Source: Cryptococcus deneoformans JEC21
Taxonomy: Eukaryota > Basidiomycota > Tremellomycetes > Tremellales > Cryptococcaceae
NCBI RefSeq assembly: GCF_000091045.1
Contig: NC_006684.1
Location: 1,571,581-1,611,580, forward strand
Direction of reading: 5' to 3'
DNA: 40,000 nucleotides
Shown: piece by piece, positions 9,655-21,669 of the stretch
Position numbering within the stretch: the stretch's first letter is position 1
How the letters are laid out: the number at the start of each line of letters is the position of its first letter
Made by a program: the position numbers and the translations under genes
Notes under the pieces: generated by a model
The model's input: the letters and a program-made list of their open reading frames with translations, nothing else
Told to the model about the DNA's origin: nothing
Databases searched by the model: none

Positions 9655-12254
9655 ATGCTCCGTGCCTTCTTCAAGCACTCTAGAGCTTTTATCACCACAC
9701 GACACCATATCCACACCATGTCCGTCACAGACACCGCCATCCTCGACCGTCTCGCCCAGCTCCAGATCGCCCACCCCGATGTCATCTCCCACGCCCCCGT
9801 AAAAGGTGCTGCCGAATGGAAGGCAGAGCTCACTCTTGCTTCCGCCAACCACGCCACCACACCTCTCACCAAAACGCTCCTTTTCAAGCCCAAGACCGCC
9901 AAGAGCGCTGTCCCCACCCCTGTCATGGTCCTTGCGCAGGAAAACACTGAGACTCCTTCGGGCGCGATCGGTAAACTCCTCGAACTCAAGGAACTCCGTC
10001 TCGCTTCTGAGGATTTGATCAAGGAAGTCATTCCCTCTGCTGCCAGCAAGGATGATGTTTCCGCCTTTGCGCTTTCCAATCCTGTGCCTGAGACTCTTCA
10101 TCTCTTGCTTGATGCTGAGCTCGCCAAGAGCGAAGAACAGCACGCCGTTCACTTGACTAGCTCTGCTACTACGCTTTTGATCAAGGGAAGCGATATCAAG
10201 GCCTACCTCGACAGTCTTGTGGAGGGCGAGGGTGTCAAAATTGTTGACTTTGCAGAGTTGAAGGCTTCTGCTCCTGCTCCTACTGAGAAGAAACCCGCTG
10301 CGTGAGTCGGTTTCTGAAACTTGGTCATGTAAGATACTCCGTTCGCTGATATGTATATGACAGTCCCAAGGAGGCCAAGGCTGAGACTTCCACCGCTGCT
10401 GCCGACGATGACCGATACGAGATGGCTATCCGATTCAAGAAGGACGAAGACTTCTCCGGATGGTACACTGATGTACGTAGACTCGCTGTCCGTGTAGCTG
10501 TGGTTAATTTGCACTAACTCCATTTTAAATAGGTCCTTCTCAAGGGCCAGATGCTCGATTACTATGACATCTCTGGTTGTTACATTCTCCGTCCCTGGTC
10601 TTACTCTATTTGGCAAATCATCCAGAGTATGTACTTTTTCTTGCGCGACATTGAAAAGCTGACATTCTTCGCTAGACTGGTTTGACGACGAGATCAAGAA
10701 GCTCGGTGTTCAGGACTGTTACTTCCCCATGTTCGTCTCTAGTGCTAGGCTCGAAAAGGAGAAGGACCACATTGAGGGTTTCGCCCCCGAAGTCGCTTGG
10801 GTAACCAAGGCGTAAGTCTCTCGTCATCTTGAACTTCTTTTTCGACACATTTCATTAATCATTTATGATAGTGGTTCTTCCGACCTTGACGAGCACATTG
10901 CTATCAGGCCTACTTCCGAAACCGTCATGTACCCTTGTAAGTTGCTTCTTTACTTGCGCATCAAAAAAGGCAGCAATTGACTGAACGAATTGGCCATCAG
11001 ACTATGCCAAATGGATCAACTCTCACCGAGATCTCCCCCTCAAGCTTAACCAATGGAACTCTGTCGTCCGATGGGAATTCAAGAACCCCCAGCCTTTCCT
11101 TCGTACCCGAGAATTTCTCTGGCAAGAAGGCCACACCGCCTTCCTCGACAAGGCCGATGCTGACAAGGAAGTTCTCGACATTCTCGATCTCTACCGAAAG
11201 GTCTATGAAGATATCCTCGCTGTGCCCGTCATCCCCGGTAAAAAGTCTGAAAAGGAAAAGTTCGCCGGTGGTGATTACACCACCACTGTAGAGGGTTTCA
11301 TCCCTACCACCGGCCGAGGTATCCAGGCTGCCACTTCTCACCATTTGGGTCAAAACTTCTCCAAGATGTTTGACATTACCGTCGAGTCGCCAGACAAGTC
11401 TCAAGGTCGATTGTATGCGTACCAGAACTCGTGGGGTCTTTCCACCCGTTCGCTGGGTGTGATGGTCATGGTCCACGGTGACGACCAAGGTCTTGTCTTG
11501 CCTCCCCGCGTCGCCCTTCAGCAGGTTGCGATTGTGCCCGTTGGGTTGAGTAAGGGTGAGGGAAAGAACCAGCCGATTTATGATGCGTGTTTGAAGTTGG
11601 AGAGGGAGTTGGTGGCAGCGGGTATCAGGGCCAAGGCTGATTTGAGGGATGGGTACACTCCTGGATGGAAGTTTAACGATTGGGAGATGCGAGTAAGTCT
11701 TTCTCTATCTTTCCCAAGTTTTGTTCTGTTCGGTTCTTCCGAGTCAATACTAATGCTTTTGGACTTCTTTTTAGGGCGTCCCTCTCCGACTCGAACTCGG
11801 TCCCCGCGACATTGCCAACAACTCTACTCTTTCTGTCCGTCGATACGACAACCACAAGACCCCCATGCCTCTTTCCGACATTGCCAACACTGTCCGCACC
11901 TACCTCGACGACATTCAAAAATCCATGCTCGACCGTGCCGCCGCAACATTCAATGACCGACTCAAGATCGTCACCAACTGGGAAGACGTCGTTCCCACCC
12001 TCGACGCGAAGAATGTCCTTGTCCTCCCCTGGTGTGAAACCGAGGAATGTGAGGATGAGATTAAGGAAAAGTCAAAGAGTCTGGCAAACAAGGGTGCGGC
12101 GGAAGATGCCAAGGCGCCTTCGGCGGGAGCCAAGTCGCTTTGTATTCCGTTTGACCAAAAGAGGTTCGGTGAGTTCCCGCAGGGAGAGGAGCAAAAATGT
12201 GTGCAGTGTGGAAAGAAGGCGAAGAGCTGGACCTTGTTTGGAAGGAGTTATTAA
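9655..12254 (+). CDS. Prolyl-tRNA synthetase, probably dual-localised by two start codons
   Basis: Exons 9655-10301, 10364-10472, 10533-10626, 10676-10811, 10872-10936, 11001-11692, 11775-12254; 740 aa from the first ATG, 719 from the second (9718). It charges tRNA-Pro. In order: a YbaK/ProX-type editing-like N-terminal domain (to about residue 210), a Lys/Ala linker, the class II core with motif 2 ([18 protein letters not shown], then LWQEGHTAF) and motif 3 ([10 protein letters not shown]), the anticodon-binding domain, and a zinc-type end with CETEEC and KCVQC and the typical terminal GRSY. This is the eukaryote-cytosolic ProRS type. The 21 residues between the two ATGs ([21 protein letters not shown]) look like a mitochondrial presequence. 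The first ATG has T at -3 (weak) and the second has ACC (strong), suiting leaky scanning. Confidence 0.95.
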
Positions 12255-12641
12255 GTTTTCTTTTTTTGCGGGGCCATTACGTTCCGGGCGAGGGGGTTTG
12301 CAAGTAGGACGTTGTAGAGAATCCGGTTTTTTAGAATGGGGGAGAGCGGGAAGTCTTTTCTTTTTGTGTACAGGGGTAACTGCAAAAGATGCATAGTACT
12401 GCAATCATGAAAATGGCTGGAAAATGATGATTGAACCAGCACGGAGTTAGATGGAAAAAAGACTTTTAAGTATTATGATGCAATATGGTTATGTTATATA
12501 CAAATTTCCCCTGATTTAATCCCATCACAGTTGAGCAGATATGAAAACATTCCCAGCTCTCTGACTCGTCCATCAGTGCAACAATGACAATGACAAGCGC
12601 AATGTGCGATGTCCGAAACCCTCAGTCAGACAACAGCTCAC
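12255..12641. other. Convergent intergenic region
   Basis: 3' space between prolyl-tRNA synthetase (plus) and dolichol kinase (minus); AT-rich around 12450-12520; nothing else assigned. Confidence 0.5.
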
Positions 12642-15600
12642 TTATACCCCCAAAAGAGTCCCGACCGCCCATCCAAACATTGGGAGAATCAGATTATCGT
12701 TCTGGGCGGAGAAGGCTTCCAGAAGGGTTGACAAACCAACAGTGATTGCGTATGGTTTGAACTGCACGTGAAAAAAAGGGTTGAAATGATGGGTAGAGAG
12801 CGGGAAAAAGAACAAATCAGTTTTTCTGTCCTCCCTCTTGTTTTTGGAGAAGGAAAGGAGAAGAAAAATAAATGGGAAGAACGCACGTTGAAGTTGTCTA
12901 CAACCCCGAATGCCCACATGATCCATGATGCACCGAGCACAGACAAGAAGAATGCGATGCTCCCTTCTACCGTCTTGCCGAATACGGTGCACCAACGCAA
13001 TCTTCCTATTCGACGACCCACAATTGATGCCTGCGAGTCACACATATATTGATCAGCGTTTGATCGTTTGATCATTCCGCAACGGACGAGCGAAGATGAG
13101 GGATAGATAGTGAAATACTTACCAAGGCATCGCCGATGCCTAGTGAGAGTACCCCAAAGTAAGATAAGATGTCGCTCGAACTGACCCAAGATATCCATAA
13201 TGTAAGTTTGTGCAGCTGCGGTTGAGAACACAAGGAAGAATTAAATTGGGCACTTACCCCTCAAACCATAGAGGCGCAGCACACCCTGCCAATAAGTAAA
13301 AATGACTCAAGATTGCTGTCCCAGAATCCTTGTGATCCAGGAATTCGTTCAAAAAGAGATGAACCTTGACGCCAAAAGGCCAAAGCGCGAAGTACCGGAC
13401 GTATTCTACAAAGTTGAATGCGGCAAATGCGACAGAGAAAGATAAATGAGTGAATGCCGGCTATATCGGCAAATCTTGTTTTAGTTCATGGATCGTCGTT
13501 TCAAGGTTTGCAAAAGAGGGAAACAGAAGAGGACTTACGTCAACAGCGATTCCAGGGATGAACATGATTACCGCCAGCGCATGGAAAGACTTCCTCCTAG
13601 CATTGACTGATAAAGTTGGCATCCTCTGATCTGCTGCATCCATCATCTGCGCAGCCACGCCAGTAAATCCCTCTTGCGCTGCTCCGCCTGGCTGCCCACC
13701 ATTCGTCGCATTCCCAAGCGCATTCCCAGACCCTAGTCCCGACTGTTTCCCAACGGGTCCACCTGCAACTGAATGCGGACCTCCTGGACCTTCTCCACGG
13801 ATGGCGGCAGTACCAGGTACGACATACCGCCTATGCTTCCTCGCGCGATTCAACTGCCTTTCCCACGCTGCTACCGATATCACCGCCAAGGCGACCCAAT
13901 ACGCCATCAATGCCGGCCTTGTCCATGCGTGGGTACCTTCAAAGATAAAGAAGAATGCCCATGTAAAAGGGTTGCGTCCGCCGAGACACCATTTTGCCCA
14001 TACGCCGACGAGACCCCCGCAGATGAGGACGGAGCCAGCGTAGAAGCCTAGTGCAAGGAGGCGTCGATGGACGGGTTTTTCGTGTGGGAGGCGGAGGCGG
14101 TGGGCGGGTTTTTGAGCGAGGTTGCGTGAGAGGTAAAGGAGGGGGGAAAGGAGAAACCCTGCCAGGAGGGAACCGGGGATGAGAGCGAGTTGGAATATTA
14201 ACAATGGAGTTGGAAGTCGATATGTTTTGATGTAGGGTGTCCTGAATATGCTTATCTGTTGTGGACCATTAGCTTATAGGCCCAAATCGTACCCTATAGT
14301 AAAACGCGAACACTGACCTTCATTCGTGTAAGGTTGGTGGTCTCCATGACCATTGCTGTAGCCGCATTGCACACTGCTGCCAATTCTCCGAGGGTGACTC
14401 CCCTTCTAGCGAGGCGAACGCATACGTAGATACTGAACTGGTAAAATAGAGTAGCGATAACGATATCTGAGGGTGACATGTCTGTTTTTTTTTTTTTGTC
14501 TCAGATTTGTGATTCGGTTAAAGCATGAGACCACTCACCACTCCATACCCCTCTCCCAACTTTTGCAGTCACTGCTTTGACCAATAGACAAACTCCAGTC
14601 ACAAGGAAAGAAAATCCAACCACACTACGAGTCCGCTTCCATTCCCCCTTCCTTAACCAATATGTCCCTATACTAGCTTGTTGGGCTTGCAGACTATGCA
14701 GCTTCGCAATCTCCGCATCCGGGGCACTGGTATTGTGAGGGTAGTTGATTCGAAACTGAGTGATCTCCAAGTGTAAGGAGCGAGTAACATGAACTAATAA
14801 AACGAAAGAGCAAAGAGTGAACAGCTGGACAAGGTTACGACGGGAGGTAGCCAAAGCCGACAAGGCACGGATGGTGTCGGTAGGTTCTTCGTTGGTGATG
14901 TTCGCACCCCGACGAATGGGTGTGGAAGGTAAGACGAGAGGAGGTTCGATATTCCATCCGTTAGCGATAGGTGAAGAAGGGTTAGAGGATAGTTGTGATA
15001 AGGCAGAATGGAGGAGAGCGGCAGCTACAAGAGGTCCAAGGAGAAGACTATAGAAAATACCGTCGTCGGGACATTCACTGTATCATCATGAGCTCTGCAC
15101 AGATAAGATGGAGGTATGGATACGGACCGATATTCCCTTTCCTCTGTCCCCCATATACTGGCTCTTTCCCCAATACCCATTCTACCATCTTCATCCGGCG
15201 AGAAAGCTCTTCCTCGGTGATCATCCTTTGGGAAAGAAGGTGATAAAGAACCGTTAGCGTTACTCATTGAGCCGCGCCTGATCCGTTCTCTGGCGTGACT
15301 TGAAGGAAAACTTGAAGGTGAGGCAATAGCAGGGGATGCGGGTCTGTTGGTTGGTGGGAGTTGGGAAAGAAGACGTCGTGGAGTCGGTTGGAAACGAAGA
15401 GCGGTATATAATAACGTTAAGCCAACGAGAAGCCCTATTTCTCCTGCAACGGCTTTTTCGTCCCACTTGATCACCAGAACCCAAATGCCCCATAACACCG
15501 CGCCGAGAACAAGCGCATTCTCGCAGCGCCTCCTACTCATTTTGATCGGTAAACTCCATATCCGTCTTTGGCCTTTCCAACCAAATTTTACAGAAGCTGA

Positions 15601-16267
15601 AAGACCGGGGAACCCTATGCGGAAAGGAAGCAGAGTGAAGGGGGGAGCAGTTTGGGGGATGGGGCGGCGAGAGGATAAGGGGTGTCTTGGATTATTTAAA
15701 GCCAATGGTGTGGGGCTATCGAGAGATTAGTTTTTGATATACTGGGATTGAACATTAAACTCACGTCCTATCTACGAGGTCATCAACGCTCCTCCTCCAT
15801 TGCGCCGCATCTCTTTTATCCCGTTCAATCTCGGTTTCGGTCTCATCCCTCAACCCGGTCAAGAACTCTTGCTCGCTCCCACTCACGCCAGTCATAGAGC
15901 TTGCCGACGCTCCATACTGCGTCGAGAATCCTACACCATCTGTATCCACAATTAGGGCATTTTCATCTCCTGGGTTTGGCCGTCGGTCATCCATGTTTGG
16001 AAACGCTGGGATGGCACCACGACTCAGTGCTCTATTCCGATGCCCTCCAGCGCTCAACATGGATGTGCGATTCGCATTGAAGCTCCTACGCTTCTCTCGG
16101 ATATCTCGCGAGCTGTGAAGAGATGACTGTGATCCTCGAAGAGATGAATGGGGATGGATATGGTTTTGTTGCAGTGGTGCGGGAGGAGGAGAAGGGGATG
16201 ATGAAGAGCGAGAATGCGAACGTGGCCTGACTCGGTGATGGTGAGACCTTGATGATTGGACCGCCAT
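12642..16267 (-). CDS. SEC59: Dolichol kinase with long disordered N-terminal extension
   Basis: Exons 16267-15765, 15715-15128, 15077-14539, 14481-14318, 14255-13539, 13460-13258, 13180-13123, 13030-12887, 12761-12642; 1011 aa. The C-terminal third carries the CTP-dependent kinase signature. In order: RKSFHALAVIMFIPGIAVD, then FLDHKDSGTAILSHFYLLAG, LSLGIGDALASIVGRRIG and KTVEGS (about residues 830-950), in a polytopic membrane protein. The enzyme makes dolichyl phosphate in the ER, the lipid carrier for N-glycan, O-mannose and GPI synthesis. Length is about twice that of yeast Sec59: the first 170 residues are Ser/Arg/His-rich and disordered, and extra hydrophobic spans precede the core. Two introns have less usual signals: a GTCCGT donor at 15127, and an acceptor at 13181 chosen because it alone gives WFEGSSDILSYFGVL. 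Confidence 0.88.
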
Positions 16268-16812
16268 CGCGCTACTTTTTGGTAAGACAGTTCGCTGTTG
16301 AAGCGAGAACTGTAGGGATTGAAACTATAATAAAGCAAAGAGCTAATGAAGAATTGTGGACGGAAAAAGCGACAACAAACGAGGACAACCGGCCTGACGA
16401 CGAAATGTCGACGCAGACCCCGAGAGTGGAGGTCAGCCGGCCGCCGATACATCACTACGTACTATGAATAGACCGAATGCAGCATACCGATGTTGTCGAA
16501 AGCCGTATGCATGCATGACTGACAGCACCAGAGCACTTCGTTTGCAGGTACAAAATATGCAGGAAGAGAGATGCATGACCATGAGGCTATGGTAGTTTAT
16601 GCAAGATCAGCGAGTCGGATGAGGAAACAGAGGATCACATCAAGAAGAATTTATATCGCAAACATACTCCCAGGCCTAAAGTCCCAGTGAACTATCCTAC
16701 TAATGCAGTCATCCCCCGTTCAAAAGTTCAGAGGCAGGTCGAAAGAGTGTCTGGAATTGAGCGTTGACGGCTTCCCACATGACTAAAACATGACGAGCAA
16801 AGTGATTAAAAA
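16268..16812. other. Intergenic region upstream of dolichol kinase
   Basis: It holds the dolichol kinase promoter and the 3' end of the dehydrogenase gene (both minus strand). No further gene or repeat seen. Confidence 0.5.
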
Positions 16813-18328
16813 TCAAACAAATTCCTTCCCATCAACCTCCCAGCCTTCAGCTTTGAGCTGGGGCAAGTTAATGGGTGTGAGCGGCATACCGGTTTGGAGA
16901 TAGTGGATAATGTTTTCGATGACTTCGCCTTTTATATATGGGCCCATGGAGTCGGGAGCGGGAGCGACATGGGGAGATAGGATCTGAGGGAAAAAAAGTG
17001 CGAGGACGGGGGGGTCAGCAATGTCTGGATTGGGGGGAAAGATGGGAAGGAAAGGGAACAGTGGAAAGGAGAGGAAAGGGGAAGAGGGAGAAGAGAGGGG
17101 AGAGAGAGAGAAGGACGTACGACATTGGGATTCGTGAGGAGATTTGGGTGGACGGTAGGTTCGTTTTCGAAAACATCTAGCGCTGCTCGCATTACTAAAA
17201 TCAAATTATCAGCGGAGGAAGAACAATCTCGAGATGGAAAACCCAAAGCGCAAATGAAAACGAAAAACCCACCTTTGCCGCTCTCCAGAGCTTCCACCAG
17301 CTCTTCCTCCTTGACCACCTTCCCCCTACTCACATTGACCAAAATCACTCCATCTTTCATCTTCCCAAACGCTGCCCGTCCAATCATACCTTCTGTTTCT
17401 TTTGTCAATGGGCATGCCAGGATGATGACGTCTGACTGGGCGTAAAGGTCGTCCCGATTGGGAAGATACGTCCACGCTGGGTTGGATGCGGCGTGAAGGG
17501 ATGGGCGACGGGAATGGTAGAAAATGGAAGTGGCGCCGATGGAGGATAGAAGGAAAGCTAGGTGGGATCCGATTGATCCGAGGCCTATGATGCCTATCTG
17601 TACCCGTTTTGAATGAATGTTCATCCTGCAAAGGGATGTGAAGAGAAGAGGAACATCATCACCTACGACTTACCTTGGCGGTCTTCCAATCAACAGTTCT
17701 AACGCCCCTATCGCCCCATACTCCCTTTCTTACACTCATATCATACCTCACGACCCCCCTCATTGCAGCCAACGTCAGCACCAATGCTCCTTCTGCCGTC
17801 CTCTTGCCCACAATGGTGGGTGCGTTGGCGTACATGGCTCCGACGGAAGTAAGCCATGGGACGTCGACTTTGTCGTAACCCGCCCCAGGACCGACGAAGA
17901 GTTTGCAGGATGGTAAAAGCGGGGAGAGAAGGGTGGCGTCCCATCGGTCGGGGAATGTGTCCATGCTAGTGAATAAGCCCTATTTCAGACGCCTGTTAGC
18001 TCTTCTCTTCTCTCTCTTTGGGTTGGTAGAGACGTATGAGGCGACTCACCCCAAAAGCGACAAAGCCTCCGCCGACTTGTTCCACTTTTTGTTTGATCAA
18101 CTCTACTGTCTCGTCGTACGTAACTGTGGGGAGAGTATGTACCTCGGCGATTTCGCGGATCTGTTTATCAAAGGTTTCGTGGCCGCAATAGTCGCCAATC
18201 AAGAGGACTTTGGGTTTGTTTGCATAGGAAGGGTATGGGGATGTGAGAGGTGGTGTGGATGGAGGGGAGGAGGGGGGTGATGAGAAGTAGACTGACGAAT
18301 ACAAGGAGGAGGGGCTCGAAAAGGACAT
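16813..18328 (-). CDS. D-isomer-specific 2-hydroxyacid dehydrogenase (glyoxylate/hydroxypyruvate reductase-like)
   Basis: Exons 18328-18050, 17979-17674, 17597-17273, 17194-17121, 16983-16813; 384 aa. NAD(P)-dependent reduction of a 2-oxoacid is expected. The nucleotide-binding loop GIIGLGSIG spans about residues 197-205. The catalytic set is visible as Arg286 (NVSRGKVV), Glu315 (DVFENEP) and His333 (LSPHVAP). GPGAGYDKVDV, near residue 120, is the usual substrate-domain signature. A Ser/Pro-rich stretch precedes the fold. The chosen ATG has ACC before it. Another in-frame ATG at 18478 would add 50 residues rich in Ser, Thr, Lys and Arg that could target mitochondria. The exact substrate cannot be read from the sequence. 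The last intron (17120-16984) is long and almost pure pyrimidine. Confidence 0.9.
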
Positions 18329-19306
18329 GGTATTGCTGATGATCGTTGATCGTGGTGCGATGTGTAGGTCCTTCGAGGGGTTAGGCAGATACTGGCGGAG
18401 ATTGTATGTTGTGTATGGAAAAGTGGGTGTCTGAACCTTTCCGGCTGCAATAGCTGATAGAGATCTCACCTTATACATATTCTCCAGACGCTAGATTGGG
18501 ATACAGAGGCCGCCGTGGGTGGTAGTGAACAGATCGCACTCGTTAGAATCCCACGAAAGCACGTCATTCCCGGAGGACACTTGATTTTTAGTAATGACAG
18601 CATTGCTGCTTACTACGGGTAATGGATCAAAGTTACCCATCATCATGTAAAAGCGCGTGATCTATGGCATAACTGAACTCTGCTTGGCGTCAAACGAAAG
18701 AATGAATGGAGAATGAAGAGTGGAGGGTTTATGCACCGGCCGGAGCTTGGTTCGGCTCGGAACTTGCAAAAAAGAGGTATGCGGCCCATCCCGCTAGAGA
18801 AGTCGAGAATGGCGAGGAAACGGAGTTCATTCTCTGTCCATCCTGTGCGACGGGCGGTGCCTGTAACTCGTGCCTGGGTGGTGTGTAACTCGTGTCTTGC
18901 TTGACGCACGGTCCTTTGTCTCTTTCATTCATTTGTTCCTTATCTTTCACCGAGTCACCCATCGTTTGGGATTCCGATCGATGTCGATCTCCCGCCCTGT
19001 CTATGGAAGTCGTTGATGTTGGTTCTAGCGTGCGCCCAAGGCCCCGACCCGTGCTTCCCGTGCTTTTGCTGCTACCGTGTGGGGAAACGAGAGAGATCCG
19101 GAAGCGATCATTTTTTCACTAAAACTTTCCCTAAACCAGCACACAACCACGGGCCTTCTAGATTGAGTATGGGGCGAATACTCCCATCTCGAATGGGGCT
19201 GGTCGTTTTGTCTTTTGTCTTTGAGGTGACTTTTTCCGTGCGTATTGTTGATTTACTGCGATATTCACTCGCATTTCCACATCACGAAAGGCTAGCTCCC
19301 CGTTTC
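18329..19306. promoter_or_regulatory. Divergent promoter region, dehydrogenase / velvet regulator
   Basis: Nearly 1 kb between divergent starts. On the dehydrogenase side an in-frame ATG at 18478 may extend that protein. On the velvet side the reading frame stays open back to 19013 with further ATGs (for example 19169). Either the velvet protein starts earlier or this is an open 5' leader. A tandem-like pair around CGTGCCTGGG/CTCGTGTCTT near 18868-18900 is short and unassigned. Confidence 0.4.
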
Positions 19307-21323
19307 ATGAAATCGCAATCCACCAAAACTCATCCACCGCCCCTCCATCCGCAGGCGGATCGAGTACGAGTCTACGATCCGCACGACGTTCTGGCTCGTT
19401 CCCCCTCTCACCCACATCGCGGACACGCCCCGTACGCTTCGTCGCAACGTCGAACTCAGGCGGATGGCTACGTGTATGACTATGTTTATCACCCGCACTC
19501 CCATTCAACTGACCGTCCGTTCCCGTTACCACTCCCATACCCGTTGCCATACCCGTTGCCATACCCGACTTGTCCTATTTCTCGCGGCGCTCTTTCTTTT
19601 ACGTCAAACCCGACGACAAACAGCATCAACGGTACCTATGCAAATAAAAACGGCATGCGTCAAGCACCTCCTCCACCGCCTGCTTCTGCCCCAGAGCCGT
19701 CTTGTGGAGGAGGTACAGCAAGTGTCTTGTCGGGATTCCAGGTGGACTATACGCGGGTGTCTCCGAGGAAGACGGTGAGGCGGCCAAGGGTTGTTTTAGA
19801 GGAGGAGGAGGAATTCCGAGGTGGAGTCGAGAATGAAGCAGTGGGAGATGATCTGGACGCCACTTCCTTGTCCCAGTCAGAGAAGAAAACATTGATCCTG
19901 CGCAAAGGAGCGGATAGCCAAGGGATGGACAGTGAGCGAGTGGGGGAAGTACGTCCTCCTCCGCCAGAGGCGTATATCGTGTTAAGGCCGCATCGGGTGC
20001 CGAGGGTTGCAGATTTTGGTGGGGATGTGAGTGGCGTGGGAACGGGAGTGGGAACGGCAGTGGGAGTGGGAAAGGGGACGGGGAAGGGGACGGGAAAGGG
20101 GACGAAAGGAAAAGGGAAATATGGTAAATCGATAGGGACGGGAGCCAGGAAGGGAAATGTTGATGTAGGCTGGGATGATGGGATACCAGGGGATATCCCG
20201 ACGTTTGAAAAATGGTACGTTCCCTTTTGTTCCCCGGCTCAACTCTTTTGATTCGCCGCCACTGATGCATAAACTGACTATTCATAGGTCGTATGAGCTT
20301 GAGATACTGCAGAGTCCTACAAGAGGTAGAGCATTGGGTCTACATCCTCTATCTCGCGTGCGTCGCTATCGTTTCCCTTTCCCCTCGTGTTAAGGAGTCT
20401 TCCCCCCGGGCCTTGCAGAAACTGATGTGGGTATAGGGTTTTCCATCGCTTTCTGCGCCATTGATTGTCCGGCTCATTGTACGTGATGGATCAGGGGGGA
20501 TCATCCCCGCCGAGTACGTTTTTTCTTCCAACTCTCTTCTTTCCCATCGTCTTGTTCGGTCTGTGGGCAATGAGTAAACTGACTGTGTGCTTTACGTAGC
20601 AATTCGACACTAAGCAGACGACTCGTCCACACTGTCATCATGGTCGACCTCGTTTCGGCTGATGGCAAGCAGTCGAGGGGGGTTGTACGGGTTTGTGAGC
20701 GGTCCGGCGTGTCGGCGGGGTTGAGCGGCGGGGAGGGAGAGACGACGCGGGTTACTTGCCACCTGCGGAATTTCCTGGGTGGGACGTTTCGTTCGTCGAG
20801 CACGTTTTCGATACCGACGATATCTACTACCCGCACGCGACCATCTCGTGATACGCAAGATCGTGATGCGCAAGAAAAGGGGAAAGGAAACTTTTTCATC
20901 TTTTCAGAGATGGTGGTACGTACACCTGGAGAGTATGCGTTGATTGTCAAGCTTTTGGATATGGCGGGGTGAGGTTTTTCGTTTCTTCTGTTATTTGGGG
21001 TTGACACATAAACCACCAGACCGCCGCATTTGGGTACTTCGATAGGCGTTACGTGCGCGCTTGCAGAGGTGCTGACGAAACCGTTTACTGTCTTGTACGT
21101 ATGGCGTATCATGATGAAACGTCTCTTAAACAAGCAATTAGCCACTCGAGTAAATTCCCAGGGAGTGTACCCGCCACGGAGCTTTCGGTAGAGTTTGCCA
21201 AGCAGGGTGAACGGAATCTCGGGGTGAGTTTTTTTTTGGCATGGGTTGATGCTGATTTGGGTAAAGCAGAGGAAAGTAAGGGATGCGATTGCTGGGTCGA
21301 GCGAGGAGGAAGAGGGGATGTAA
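19307..21323 (+). CDS. Velvet-domain regulator (VosA/VelB/VeA superfamily)
   Basis: Exons 19307-20214, 20288-20357, 20437-20513, 20600-20968, 21020-21094, 21142-21223, 21267-21323; about 545 aa. The velvet fold starts near residue 302 with WSYELEILQSPTRGRALG, continues through APLIVRLIVRDGSG, NFFIFSEMVVRTPGEYAL and ALAEVLTKPFTVFHSSKFPG, and ends with ELSVEFAKQG. Each matches a conserved velvet block and spans an intron join, which fixes the splicing. Velvet proteins bind DNA as homo- or heterodimers and link development with secondary metabolism. The first 300 residues are low complexity: PLPYPLPYPLPYP, an acidic patch and a GKGTGKGTGKGTKG run. The start is uncertain because the frame is open upstream. 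The last intron is inferred; without it the frame runs to 21370. Confidence 0.85.
20041..20117 (+). repeat. G-rich repetitive coding tract
   Basis: Repeated GGGA/GGGGAC units in the coding strand of the velvet gene encode the GVGTGVGTAVGVGKGTGKG run. Several GGG runs with short loops make a G-quadruplex in the mRNA possible. Confidence 0.6.
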
Positions 21324-21669
21324 AGATTGATCAATTGACAATGCAGAGTTTGATACATGTACACATCTAGAAGAATAAACTACATCCGATCTAGCCTTTG
21401 CTGAGACTAGCATCCCAATGCTGGTTGTACAACTTTGTCAGGCTGTATTATATTAGTGCTGGTCTGATTGTGTTTAAAGAGGACGATACCTGATCAGTCC
21501 GGAGAGCAAGCCGGTTGTACATTTCAGTGGTTCGCCGAGGATGGAGCGGATAGGGGATGGCAAGCTGGGGTCGAGGATATCGTATGCTGATCAGGGTCAA
21601 GCAAGTACAGTATCAGGTATCAGGTATCAAGTATCAAGCAAGTGTCAAGTATCAAGCATCAAGCAAGTA
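21324..21669. other. Convergent intergenic region with a CAAGTAT repeat
   Basis: 3' space between the velvet gene (plus) and the PEX11 gene (minus). From about 21600 it runs into the repeat described at 21605-21684. Nothing else assigned. Confidence 0.5.

Noticed and set aside
14941..14960. tRNA B-box-like GGTTCGATATTCC
   Set aside because: Lies in a dolichol kinase exon with no matching A box or cloverleaf around it; no tRNA was found in the window.
19626..20285. 219-codon Pro/Ser-rich frame on the minus strand
   Set aside because: It mirrors the Gly/Lys/acidic low-complexity part of the velvet gene; no domain and no splice structure.
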